The position numbers and the translations under genes were made by a program. The notes under the pieces were generated by a model, which saw only the letters and a list, made by a program, of their open reading frames with translations, had not been told where the DNA came from and made no database searches. Positions 13,101-22,400 of a stretch of 64,000 bases of DNA are shown here, piece by piece (within the stretch, counting starts at the first letter, position 1; each line of letters starts with the position of its first letter). The DNA comes from Phalacrocorax aristotelis (lineage: Eukaryota; Chordata; Aves; Suliformes; Phalacrocoracidae), in NCBI RefSeq assembly GCF_949628215.1, contig NC_134277.1:61721918-61785917 (forward strand), given 5' to 3'.

Positions 13101-16100
13101 GGTGCACAAGAAGCCGGGAGCGGAGGGGGCACAGCTAAGAGAGCGGATTCAAACTGACCAAAGGGATATTCCATATCATGTAACGTCATGCCCAGTGTGT
13201 TAACTGGGAGGACCTGGCCAGGGGAGGGAGCCAGCAATCGCAGCTCGGGGACAGGCAGCATCAGTCAGCAGGTGGTGAGCGGCTGTATTGTTTGTGTTTC
13301 TGTTTTGGGATTTTTTTTCCCATTTTATTATATTATCATTATTGTCATTATCTTAAACATTATTATAATTGTTATTTTATTGTAATTATTAAACTGTGCT
13401 TATCTCAACCCACAAGTTCTTTTGCTCTTCTGAATTATCTTCCCCATCCCACAGGGGTGGGGGGAGCGAGCGAGTGGCTGCATGGTGTTTAGTTGCCAAC
13501 TGAGGCTGAACCACGACACACTATTAAACCTGTCTCAAGTCCACTCACAAAAACGTGTGATAATTACAAGGGGGGAAAAGAACTTCCGATCTCGAATAAA
13601 TTACTTAGTGAAAATCATACTTGTATCAATGTAAACATCATTGTGTTAGGCCTCCGCATTTTCTGAACGTGTTCTACTCGGTTTGCTGATCATCTGCATT
13701 TGCAGATCCAATAGTTTTACCAGACAAACAGCCAGAATGCCCTAAATGGCTACAGCAATTACCACCATTTAGTTATTTATTTCTCTTGTACGCACAACAT
13801 GCATATACATACACATGCTTGTGCACACTCACATGCTGGGAAATACCTTTCAATTTATGAAAGTACTTACGTATTCAGTCTCTTGTTTGGATTCAGAAGA
13901 GAAATTCAGTGTATCTGTACTTTGTGAATCATATTCCACTTTATAGCGCTGTGTGTTTTTAGCTTGCACTTTCCTGATGATATCTATTTTGATGTGGGGT
14001 GGATGTGATTTGGAATCTGGCACCCTGTGAGGGTTCGGGATGGCCTGATTTTCAACGCTGCTGGTACTCTGGTCGTCTTCTTCTGAATCACTGGAATTTC
14101 CTTTAAGAACAAATGCAGTGAGAAACAATGTTAAACAACTGCCAGCTGCATCTAGAAGAGCAACAAGCCACTAGATAAGCCTACGTGCTTAACTTTCCTT
14201 TACAAAATAGCGATGTATAAAAAGATGAACAGTTTAGCAATCTGCATGCATCAGCACCTTTGTTGCCAAGCGATGACTTTTGTAACTGAAGCATCCCCTT
14301 GCTCCTGGCAGCCTCACAAGGTACCCCACTGTACCACCCACCCAACACCTGAGAACTAGCTACCTCCCCTTCGCATCAAGCCACCACTGGCCCGGTTTCC
14401 CGCTCTCCCGGTGTCTGCTGCAGGGTCGCCCGCTGGCAGGAGGGGGCAGGTCTGCGCCGCCAAGGAGCGGCCGCCGCTGGAGCGGGAGCGCGCAGCAGCC
14501 CCCCGCCGCCGGGGCCGCGCCGCCTCCCCCTCCGCCACCGCTGACCTGCAGCTGATCTAATCAACTTCAGCTAAACGCGGCTGGCTTGGGTGACTTACGG
14601 GCTGCAGTGCGCCTCTTTATCTTCCCCAGGAAGGTAATTTTTTTTTTTTTTTTTTTAAAAAAGAGGCGCTAATACAATAAATTCTCCCCGTTGAGTTTCA
14701 TGTTCTAGTTAGCTATTTTTACAAGTTTTTCTTTCTTAATTTTATGCAACATACAGATCAGGAAAGGAAAAAAAACTAGCACGTTTTCATTCTGCTATTA
14801 AAATCAGAAACATTTCTAGGTGTAAAAAATACATTTTAATGGCAATAGACAGAAAACGCTATTCATTCTGTAATGGCGTCGAAGGACAAATATCTGCTTT
14901 CACTACAAGCTTCAAAAAATATTTTCTCTTTAAACTACCATCCCCAGAAATACAGGAGAAGCACATTTTTCCAAAACACTGCATAAGCCCAGTGTTCCTG
15001 TACCTTCTGAGGTATTTGTCTACACTGCATTTCTCCCACTTAGGAGACTCCTGCAGTGTAACTGGCTGCATTTCCTCCAGGGAATTTTTAAAGTTTGGAT
15101 ATTCCTATCAGCTAAGTAGCTACATCCCAGCAGCTGCGGCCTGGGCTGCTGGCCACTTTTGTTGATAAGGACATTATACTGGGAGTGCACAATGATAACT
15201 GATGTGCAAGGAACATCCTGGAACATCTGTATTAAAATAGTACTTGATGGCTCACTGAAAAACCACAAAAGGGAAGAAATTCAGTTGCTAAACCTGAAAG
15301 CCCATGTCCACATAGCTCATGGACTAAATATTTCAACACAGGCAGTATAGTGGCACTACCAATACACAGGAACAGGGGAGGAACACGAGGAGGAGGAGGA
15401 ATCCGAGTTAACACCTTGGTACTGGTGGTTTTACTGTAGCCACTGCTGGCAATGGACATAATTGACCAGGAAAATCCAACTGCCAGTGCAAATGGATTAA
15501 GGAAGTTTAAGTTTTAAGTCTAAATTTCCTGGCTTTTGTGGGTTTAACTCAGACTCTCAGTGGTATTTGAACATATTTTTGGCAGTTTAATGTCCTGTTT
15601 TTAAACAGTGGTATTTTTTTTCCACATTCTCAATGAAGTTTGCAAGAAATGACACAATAAAATGTTATAAACCTGAATCTCCTAAATATAAGTACTATAC
15701 CTACTAGGTTTTCTGAAATCAGTCCAGTTCATTAGTTTGCCTCCTCTACCAAAAATATGTAGAAAATCTTCTTAACGTGCATTAAATAATTACCAGGCTG
15801 GTCATTTCAGTTCAGATAGACCACCACATTTCGATAGCACTTATTACACTTCAATCCACAATGGTTGTAATGCCACATTTTAAACTGTGAAGCATATTTG
15901 CTTAACTCAGTTTCACAAGTTACTTGCTCTCTTTCAAAAGAGAGATTAGAAGGGTTGCGCATGCACGCTACTACTTAACACTTTAGGGCCCCCCAAAATT
16001 GAACTGGAAAGTAAGTCACTGGTCTACTACAGTTGCTGTTAAGAAGCTACTGTAATATACATCACCCCATACCGATTTTTAGCAATTTCTGTAAACTAGG

Positions 16101-18215
16101 AACGACCAAAAGTGTAGCATGTGATGCAGGACCTAGCTGTGTGTAGGGGAGATGATATGATGCTGCTTGATGAGAATGTGTACCAGGGAGCATTGGATTT
16201 AGTGCTCAAAGTGGAGTGGTCCCCATGAGGAGGCAGGCACTATATGTCACACAGGTTCAGCGTACTTCTTCCTTCTTGCACCCCAGGTTTACAACCTTCA
16301 CTCATTGAATGTGAACTGTAAGGGTCCTACTTCGCACTTTTTACGGAACCACAGCTCCTGCCGATTTCAAAATCGGAGTTCTTCCTCAGCCAAGAATGCA
16401 GAAACAGGAACTTGGCATTTACTATTTAAGCTAAGAATAGAAAGTTTTTCATCAAAGTCCAGCTCTGTCTTCCCCTTTCTTCTCTAACAGTCACTGCTAA
16501 AAGCACTGCCCCTCCATTAAACAGCACTAGCTCTCAAGTGCAGAGGAGACGCCCCTCGTTTCCAATTCACGTGAGGGATGAATATGCAGAGCCAAGTTCA
16601 CGTGATGAAGGAAGCTGCTCCATGTTCCAATGAGATTTAAAATTTTAGTGAGTATCTCTGAACTCGCCCTCATTCAAATTGTCACAGCTTGGGAACAGCA
16701 CATAAATAATTATAATAAGGCATCTCCTACTCTCATAGCAGCCAGTTAACTGGATCACTGGTGCCACTTCCTCAGCTAAGGAGAGGCCAGCCAAAGAGTC
16801 CCTGCAACCTAGTAGAAAAAATCCAGGCTTTTTAAAAATGCAAACAGTGGAAAGCCTTTTGACACACTCTTCTGTTAAATAAATGTTAACATACTTGCTG
16901 TTGGTTAGCAAATAGTTTAATGAAATGTTTGCACAGAGGGACTGTGCTTTTTTGATCTGAATCCCAAGTTTCCCTGTCTTAAGTTTCCAAATGTGTGTGC
17001 TAACAGAACTTTTTCCAACCGTTCTTTCCTCTTCAAACAAAACAAAACCCGCTCTGTGAACGTCTCATTTACAAGACATGTAAGAGGTATGGGAAAGCTT
17101 CGTTTGACCAAAGATTTATTTGCAGTGCAGGCAAAAGACCAACGTCCTCTTAAACACTGCTGTGCAAACGCTTTGTTCTGAATAACCACCTTCCTGGGCC
17201 AGGGGAATATTTAACTCCTTCCCCCCCCCCCCCCCCCCCCGCGGTGCTCAGCATTCCCTTGACTTAGCCACGCTGCAGCACAGGAGTTAGTCCACACTCT
17301 CCAGTTTTCTCACACCGTCTTTCCAGGAACACTGGGGACAAATCGCGAGGATTTCACCCTCTCTCCATCCAGGCTGTGCAGCCTGGCATCCCACGCACCC
17401 GCAGAAGCAACATGCAAACCCTCCCCGCCCAAGTTTTTTTAAAAAAGAGCAACTCTGCCTTGTTTGCGAGGAGCTACTTGTTAGCATACGTGTTGAAGGA
17501 AAGGGAAATATACATAAATAAGGTAGAAGATGTAAATCTGCCATTCCTTCGGCAAAAGCACCCCTCCTGAAGGATCCTCAGCTACGTGGCCGCCCGAAAA
17601 GACCCCCGCGGGCCGGCAGCGCCGGGCTGCGAGCGAGGGGCCATTCTGGAGAAGCCGAGTCCGTAGCAAGCCTGCCCGCGCCTCCCCCGCTCCTGCTGCG
17701 TGCAACTTTTAACTTAAAAAAAAAAAATAGAAAAGAAAAAGCAAGTAAACAGCGAACAAGAGAAAAGGCGCGCATGCATGCGATCTCTTTACGCTTCGTC
17801 GCCCCTCGCCCCCAGGCGCAGCCCCCTTACCTGCAGCGTGCGGTCCCAGCAAGAGGAAGGTCCGCAGCTTGCCGCCCGCCGTGGCGTTGGTGCAGAGCCC
17901 GCGGCCCTCCAGCAGCGCCTGCAGCGGCCGCGCCTCCTCCCGGAGCGGCTGGCAGCTGAGGCCGGCGCCGCAGCGCTCGGTGTAGATGCCGCAGGGCTGC
18001 CCCAGGCGCAGGGCGCAGGTGAGGCAGCAGCCGCAGCCCGGCTCCCGCACCCGCTCAGCGCAGTCGGGCTGCAGGGGCTTGCACTGCTGCAGCGCCCGCG
18101 CGTCGCAGGGCTCGCAGCGGACCACCGGCCCCGCCAGCGCCGCCGCCGCCCGCCGGACCAGCAGCGCCAGCGCCGCCGCCGCCACTGCCCACAGCACGCC
18201 GGGGCGCGGCACCAT
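4022..18215 (-). CDS. IGFBP3: IGFBP3, insulin-like growth factor binding protein 3 (four coding exons)
   Basis: Secreted carrier that binds IGF-I and IGF-II and, in the known family, forms the circulating ternary complex with the acid-labile subunit. The coding sequence joins 18215-17831, 14100-13871, 10521-10402 and 4147-4022 on the minus strand. This gives 286 codons plus TGA, close to the 291 of human IGFBP3. All introns are GT-AG, with lengths 3730, 3349 and 6254. Seen in the product: hydrophobic signal peptide (about residues 1-26), 12-cysteine N-domain with GCGCCLTC at 60-67, acidic linker with N-glycosylation sequons at N110, N130 and N194, and thyroglobulin type-1 domain (Cys208-Cys280) with CWCV at 257-260. 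The basic run KKGFYKKKQCRPSKGRKR (237-254) is the known nuclear-localisation/heparin-binding segment and separates IGFBP3 from most paralogues. Total cysteines are 18, as expected. IGFBP5 is the nearest alternative, but the linker and total length fit IGFBP3. No break is seen, so the gene appears intact. Confidence 0.97.
6084..6109. repeat. 26 bp perfect palindrome
   Basis: The arm AAACATAAGTTTT is followed directly by its exact reverse complement with no spacer. It is AT-rich and intronic. Confidence 0.9.
6330..6465 (-). repeat. MIR-family core-SINE relic
   Basis: Read on the plus strand it shows, in order, a 'ttttacagaaaaggaaact' piece followed by gaggcag, then 'gaattagagcccaggg' and 'tggtgctccagcagtg'. 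These are the reverse-complement landmarks of MIR/amniote core-SINEs. The copy is highly diverged. Confidence 0.55.
10402..10521 (-). CDS. IGFBP3: IGFBP3 coding exon 3: start of thyroglobulin type-1 domain
   Basis: Exon of exactly 120 nt (residues 206-245), phase 0 at both ends. The acceptor is TTAACAG|GGT and the donor CAA|GTAAGT. It begins GPCRREMEDTL and ends in GFYKKKQ, carrying Cys208 and Cys235 of the thyroglobulin type-1 fold and the first half of the basic nuclear-targeting segment. It is too short to stand out as an open frame and was found by reading the minus strand for the piece missing between exons 2 and 4. Confidence 0.96.
10780..10880 (-). repeat. CR1 LINE 3'-end fragment
   Basis: The plus strand starts with a tagaatcacagaatc tail, then gttggaagggaccca, then a 'agtccaactcctg' block. 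This is the reverse complement of the CR1 3'UTR and its 8-base terminal repeat. Only about 100 bp remain, so the copy is strongly 5'-truncated. Confidence 0.85.
11215..11275 (+). repeat. MIR-like SINE fragment
   Basis: 'gcctcactttctccatctgc' followed by 'tagtgaggattagg' matches the order of the core and 3' part of MIR in the plus direction. It is short and diverged. Confidence 0.4.
11370..11525 (-). repeat. MIR-family core-SINE relic
   Basis: Plus-strand landmarks 'gagccccactttgcagtcag', then 'gccagtgtcagcagtggga' and 'ttgggattcaagagtc' are the reverse complement of the MIR core (the fraction read as 'cccatctgtaaa' and 'gaatcccggctc' in forward orientation). Confidence 0.5.
12934..13518 (+). 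mobile_element. Solo LTR of an avian endogenous retrovirus (ERVL-like)
   Basis: The 585 bp element begins TGTCATGGTT and ends AACCACGACA, a near-perfect terminal inverted pair of the TG...CA type. It is flanked by the identical 5 bp CACTA at 12929-12933 and 13519-13523. A 5 bp target duplication is the rule for ERVL-class elements. A poly(A) signal ATTAAA is at 13388-13393, after an AT-rich stretch that includes TTATTATT-like repeats. No internal retroviral coding sequence is present, so this is a solo LTR from LTR-LTR recombination. Class assignment rests on the duplication length and recall of similar avian LTRs. It sits in the antisense direction relative to IGFBP3. Confidence 0.9.
13871..14100 (-). 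CDS. IGFBP3: IGFBP3 coding exon 2: central linker
   Basis: Exon of 230 nt encoding Gly129 (split codon) to Tyr205. The acceptor reads CTTAAAG|GA and the donor TAC|GTAAGT. The segment is cysteine-free, hydrophilic and acidic near its start (SSDSEEDD, casein-kinase-2-like serines). Sequons NSS at 130 and NFS at 194 match the glycosylated positions known for IGFBP3. The block QRYKVEYDSQSTDT-LNFSSES is the best conserved part of the linker and helps separate IGFBP3 from IGFBP5 and IGFBP2. In the family this variable linker is where proteases cut to release IGF, and it carries phosphorylation and glycosylation. Confidence 0.96.
14380..14560. promoter_or_regulatory. Intronic GC-rich / CpG-dense patch
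   Basis: About 180 bp with many CpGs (CCGCCGCCGGGGCCGCG-type words) in an otherwise AT-rich intron, 280 bp before exon 2. It could be a secondary CpG island or alternative promoter. On the minus strand it ends in a donor-like GGGGAG|GTAGCT. Open frames across it (60-62 codons) lack an ATG start and are likely composition artefacts. Confidence 0.5.
14638..14656. repeat. Poly-T run (19)
   Basis: Uninterrupted T-run directly followed by A6 and the GC-rich intronic patch's left-over flank. Confidence 0.9.
16567..16605. promoter_or_regulatory. Paired TTCACGTGA E-boxes
   Basis: Two copies of the identical 9-mer TTCACGTGA with CACGTG cores at 16568-16573 and 16599-16604, 31 bp apart (about three helical turns), in intron 1. 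TCACGTGA is the preferred core of USF and MiT/TFE factors. Function is inferred. Confidence 0.45.
17221..17240. repeat. Poly-C run (20)
   Basis: Twenty consecutive C on the plus strand (G on the IGFBP3 sense strand), about 590 bp inside intron 1. It can form G-quadruplex or i-motif structures, and it is prone to length error in assemblies. Confidence 0.9.
17831..18215 (-). CDS. IGFBP3: IGFBP3 coding exon 1: signal peptide and IGFBP domain
   Basis: Encodes residues 1-128 plus the first base of Gly129. The ATG at 18215-18213 lies in a good context (GCCATGG). It is the only ATG in a frame that stays open upstream to about 18533, so it decides the start. A hydrophobic core (VLWAVAAAALALLV) is followed by an unusual Arg-Arg and then an alanine-rich stretch. 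Signal cleavage is probably just before GPVVRCEPC, where the mature conserved region begins. Twelve cysteines follow (34, 37, 45, 52, 61, 63, 64, 67, 75, 82, 88, 108), including the IGFBP signature GCGCCLTC. In the family this domain makes the high-affinity IGF contact. Sequon NAT is at 110. The exon ends GCAG|GTAAGG at 17831. It is extremely GC-rich, and the long overlapping open frames on both strands here reflect composition. Confidence 0.97.
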
Positions 18216-18900
18216 GGCAACCGGCGGAGGGGGGCCGCCGGGAGGCGCCCCCGCGCACCCCGGGCCGGGGAGCGGCACGGGCAGAGCCCTCCGCGGGCGC
18301 GGCGCCGCCGGCCCGCGGGAGCGCAGCCGCCGCGGGCGGATGGGAGCGGAGCAGCAGGCAGAACCCGCGCCGCCTCCGAGGGGGCTGCAGGAGCGGAGCC
18401 GGCGGCCACCCGCAGCCCAGCCGGCGCGGGGAGGCAGGCGAGCTGCGCTGCCGGACACGCACGCCGACCCTCTCTTCAGCCGCCTGCCCTCACTTACATA
18501 AAGGTAGTAAGAGCTCGCTAGCAACAAAGGCAACTTTTTCCTTCTTCCCCCCCTCCTCCCTGCAGAGCGCCTGAATCACTTGGCTTGACACGAACTCTTT
18601 TTTTTTTGGCCACACACAACACTCAGGAAAAAAAATTATAAAACAAAACGCCTTGTAAAAAAAACAAAAACAACAAAAAAATTAAAAAGTCAAGCCCAGA
18701 CGGTCTGAAGAAAACTTGGTCCAAAAACCGCTTCACAAAGATGGAGAAAGAGCGGAGGTGGGTGGGGGAAAATAGAGAGGGGAAAAAAATAAATTAAGAA
18801 AGCAAGGTTCCCTTCTTTTTATTCTCTTTACCGCCTGCCACCAACCTCCGCTGCCCACCACTCCGCGCCCATCTGTCCCCGTGCGCCGCCCGGCGCGCCC

Positions 18901-18906
18901 TATATA
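18901..18906 (-). promoter_or_regulatory. IGFBP3: Candidate IGFBP3 TATA box
   Basis: Minus strand reads GCGCTATATAGGGCGC. A CCGCCCC/GGGGCGG GC box lies about 20 bp upstream at 18924-18930. Human IGFBP3 also has a TATA promoter with GC boxes. The distance to the ATG (about 690 bp) is longer than the human spacing, so either the 5'UTR is long, it contains an intron, or a weaker start nearer 18500 (TTTATGTAA) is used. Confidence 0.5.
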
Positions 18907-19400
18907 GCGCCGCGGCCGCCGGCCCGCCCCGCGCCATGAATAACGAGCGGCGCAGGGCGGCGGGGAGCGCCGGCCCTCGCCAAATCCAGGTTTCGGTTAC
19001 AGAGGGCTGGGAGGGCGGCGCAGGGCTGGGCGGGGGGCGCGGCGGTGCCGGGGGTTTATGGGCACTTCTTAGCAATCAGCTGTAAGGCGTACGGCTCTGG
19101 GGAGAGGGGCACGTCGTGTGTCTTTTGTTTCAAGAAAAAGCGCGCTGTGTGTGCGCGCGTGTCCCCGTCTGTGTTTCCTTGGCACCGGAAGATGAGACAT
19201 GAGCAAAGCTCGCGCAGAGTGCCCTTTTTTGGACTCCTGTCTACAACCGTCTCTGCTTTGGGGCTGACTGAGAGCCCCGGCCATCGAGGAGGCGTGCCTT
19301 TGCTCACACACGCACACACGCGGGTTCAGGGCATGCCTTAGGACGAGCTTACAGCTCACATGACAGCTGCGTTTCCTAGGAAGATGGAGGAAAATGTATA

Positions 19401-19443
19401 GGCACGCACACGCAGACATGCACACGCAGACACGCACACACTC
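19401..19443. repeat. Imperfect GCACACGCAGACA minisatellite
   Basis: Roughly three tandem units of about 13 bases with small differences (GCACACGCAGACA, GCACACGCAGACA, CGCACACAC), next to other CA-rich words near 19308-19320. Confidence 0.7.
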
Positions 19444-22400
19444 TTTGCACAGATGTTGCTCTCTTCCACAGGACTCAGTCCATGTTCTGCCCCAGCCGCG
19501 TGGATGTGCCTCCCCGAACTATCTTTTTAAAGTGTTTTCTGAACTCTTAAAACTTTTCCCTCTGTCCATAAGAAAACGGTTTCCATTGCAACATCCTCAC
19601 AAATCTAGGGGGAAAAAAACCCCAACCCAACCAAAAAAAAAACCCAAGAGCCAAACCCTACATCGATTTTACACTGCAAATTCTGCCACAGGGTTTATTT
19701 TGCCCCCCCTGTTAACTTGGGCTAACGCTGATGGGGAAAATCTGAATTGGCAATGCCAAAATTTGTGACTATCCTTACTGAAGCTCTCCTGAGAGCTGAT
19801 GCGGAAGGGGGTGGTGAGGTGTATACATAGACTTATATTTGGTGTTTCAGCCATAGGAGCCTGCTCCTTATGCAAAATAAAACCAATAATGCTCGCAGAT
19901 ACTGGCTTATACAAATACATTCCACTGTGGGAATGATAAGAGCCAGACTACTGCTCTGTTTTCAACTCCTTCGTCATTAACACTGAAGCTCACCTTCCAG
20001 TAATTCATCAGCTGTTCATGTCTACATTCAAGTGGAAGAATGGAGTATATATGTTATTGCTCGAGGTACTGGCCATGATGCTGCAAATTTCAAAATCTGC
20101 ACTTTTTATAAAGCAGATCTTTTTAGATAATTAGAATCAAATATTCAGTTTGTTTTCTCTGTTCTTTATTCTGTAATGATACCTTTTAGATACCATCTTG
20201 AAAGGTGCACAGTACACAGCAGGATAAAAAATATCTGATTTTATGTGTGAAGAATATGGTGTAAGAGTAGATAGAGACTTTTCCTCGTGAAATTAAATTA
20301 AAGATGTGTTGGAAGAGAGATCAGCCTTGCTTAATGCCCGGATGGGTGACTGTACCAAGGCTTTTCAGGCTCCTTTTGTCCTCTTGCTCACTTTGTTAAT
20401 TGACCAAAAGAGGTCGCAGGTTGTCCAGGATTGGATTAAGAGAATCACTCAATCTGTGCGAGCCCATCTACAAAGAGGGAATTGATCAAGCACAATGTAC
20501 TGCATGTTTGCTTTCAGGGTTGGGTTGGGTTTGTTGGGTTTTTGGCGTTTGCTTTTTTTTTTTTTTTGAGACTGTTGCAGGAGAGCTTGCTGTTACCTTT
20601 TTACTTTGCTTTTAATAACTGTTTATAGATGATGAAGTCTGAAAATCTTTGGAATTTTCTGGCAGCGTGTATCAGGAGAACTCAGATTGGGTCCAGCAGA
20701 AAGAGGAGGCCTTCTTTCTGCTCTAGCAGTAACACAGTAGGGTAGCACTGTATACTGTATGTATACAGGCATCTTTCAGTTGGGGCAAGCCTTTATGGCA
20801 TGCGGCTTTCAAAACTGAAACAAAAATGCAGGGGAAGTGCTGAGTAAAGATAAGTAAAATGGGGCGAAGGGAATTAGGGGACGGACGGAATGAAAGAGAG
20901 CAACCCTTTTCCTTCAGCACAGTTGTACACCTCTTACACACTAACACCAGTGTAATTTGTATTTCAAACTGCGGCATGAACATTTTTATCAAGCTGAAAT
21001 TTGATTCTCACCATCAGAAAGACTTTTTTTTTCTTTCTCTTCTTTCTTTTATAACATTCCACAAACGTTGTGGTGCACCATTTTGAAGTCCTGTTAATAC
21101 AAGAAGGTATTTGCAATTTCACCAAATAAAAGTGGTCCACTTTTTTTCTTTTTAAATACCCAGTTGGTGAACTTAGTATATATATTTAAATATCATAAAC
21201 AAAGGTTAATGCAACACCAAGGTACTTTGAACAAAAAGCACTCCAAATGGAAAATTAATGCTGCCAAATATGTGGATGAATCACCTTTGCAGTAAGTAAG
21301 TAGAAAGCCGGTGATGTTTCAAAGATCAGGTCAGTCTAACAGCTTTTGCTAAACAATTAGCTGTTTTCACTGTCTTAACCAATGGGCACTGCATTATAAT
21401 GGTATTTTGGTTCAAAGCCCTACTTGGCAATCAGAAGACAGATACCAATGTATCTGGAAAGCCAGATATATAAAGAAAAGAATGAAAAACCCCAACACAC
21501 ACCTATAGCTAACAGCTAAATTACACTTACAGACCAAGCCTTAGTAATATCGATGGAACAAGATGGTGTCCACATAACCTGTGTGGGCAAGGCCAAGGGC
21601 TAAATATGCAAAGCAACAATATTTATAAAACTGTACCAATTCTAAACTTCCACATTAACATTTACTGTTTGTTCTAGAGGCTTTGTGAACTTTTTCCTGT
21701 TTATCCAGGTTTTCTGGGAGAAGAGGGAGAGACAAAAGTCATGTAGGGTTATACTGAACCTCTACAGTCAGTTCTATATGATGGAGAGCAGGAGAGGAAT
21801 AACTGAAAGGCACTGTGCTTCAGAGAATCTCACGTCCTCCTCCCATTGCTCTAGAGAGTGAAAGTGTAATTTATGGATGCACAAAAAGGATGTACTTTAT
21901 TTCCCCTTCCGCTTTATCCTCCCTCCTCCTTCATACTCACTTCTCTCTCTCTTCTCTGGTTCATTAGCTGAACTCATACCCTTTGTGTACTTGTTTATTG
22001 GTGGCTGTGTTTGCTACAGAAACAAGACACAGGAACTAGAGTTGTGGATGAAGTAGCTCTACTTTCCTCTGCATGGTCACATTACACTTTGGAGCACTCG
22101 AGAGTTTTAGTGTAGGCCCATTGTACTGCATGTGGTTACACTACCCACAATTTAACTCTCAAGAATGTTAGCTTCCCTATATAATGCCACTTCAAGACTT
22201 GTGGAATTTTGCAACTCTTTTTCAGACCAAAAGAAAACCGTCACAAAAATCTAGAGATATATAGCTCATCTTGGGTTGAGGGCTAAATGCACATTTGAAA
22301 GCATCCCTTAATTTGTGTCTCTGTTCTACTTTTTGCATACTTTGGAATTTTATGTGCAATAAACTTAGGAAGTCAGCAGACAGTAGGATTTCCTCAATAC

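Larger units (their letters stand above)
10522..13870 (-). other. IGFBP3: IGFBP3 intron 2
   Basis: GT-AG intron of 3349 bp. It contains a short CR1 3' end, two MIR-like relics and a solo LTR. Nothing else is recognised. Confidence 0.85.
14101..17830 (-). other. IGFBP3: IGFBP3 intron 1
   Basis: GT-AG intron of 3730 bp. It holds a GC-rich patch (14380-14560), a 19-base T-run (14638-14656), a paired E-box (16567-16605) and a 20-base C-run (17221-17240). In mammals IGFBP3 introns carry regulatory sites, but no specific homologous site was established here. Confidence 0.85.
17580..19050. promoter_or_regulatory. IGFBP3: CpG island over IGFBP3 promoter and exon 1
   Basis: Very high GC and CpG density from just inside intron 1 through exon 1. 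There is an AT-rich gap at about 18540-18840, then GC-rich again around the TATA box. The dense overlapping open frames on both strands are shadows of this composition. Confidence 0.85.

Noticed and set aside
17778..18521. 247-codon open frame on the plus strand opposite IGFBP3 exon 1, and further frames of 135-206 codons there
   Set aside because: Shadows of the GC-rich real exon. They are Arg/Ala/Pro-rich with no domain, and the minus frame with IGFBP3 cysteines explains the region.
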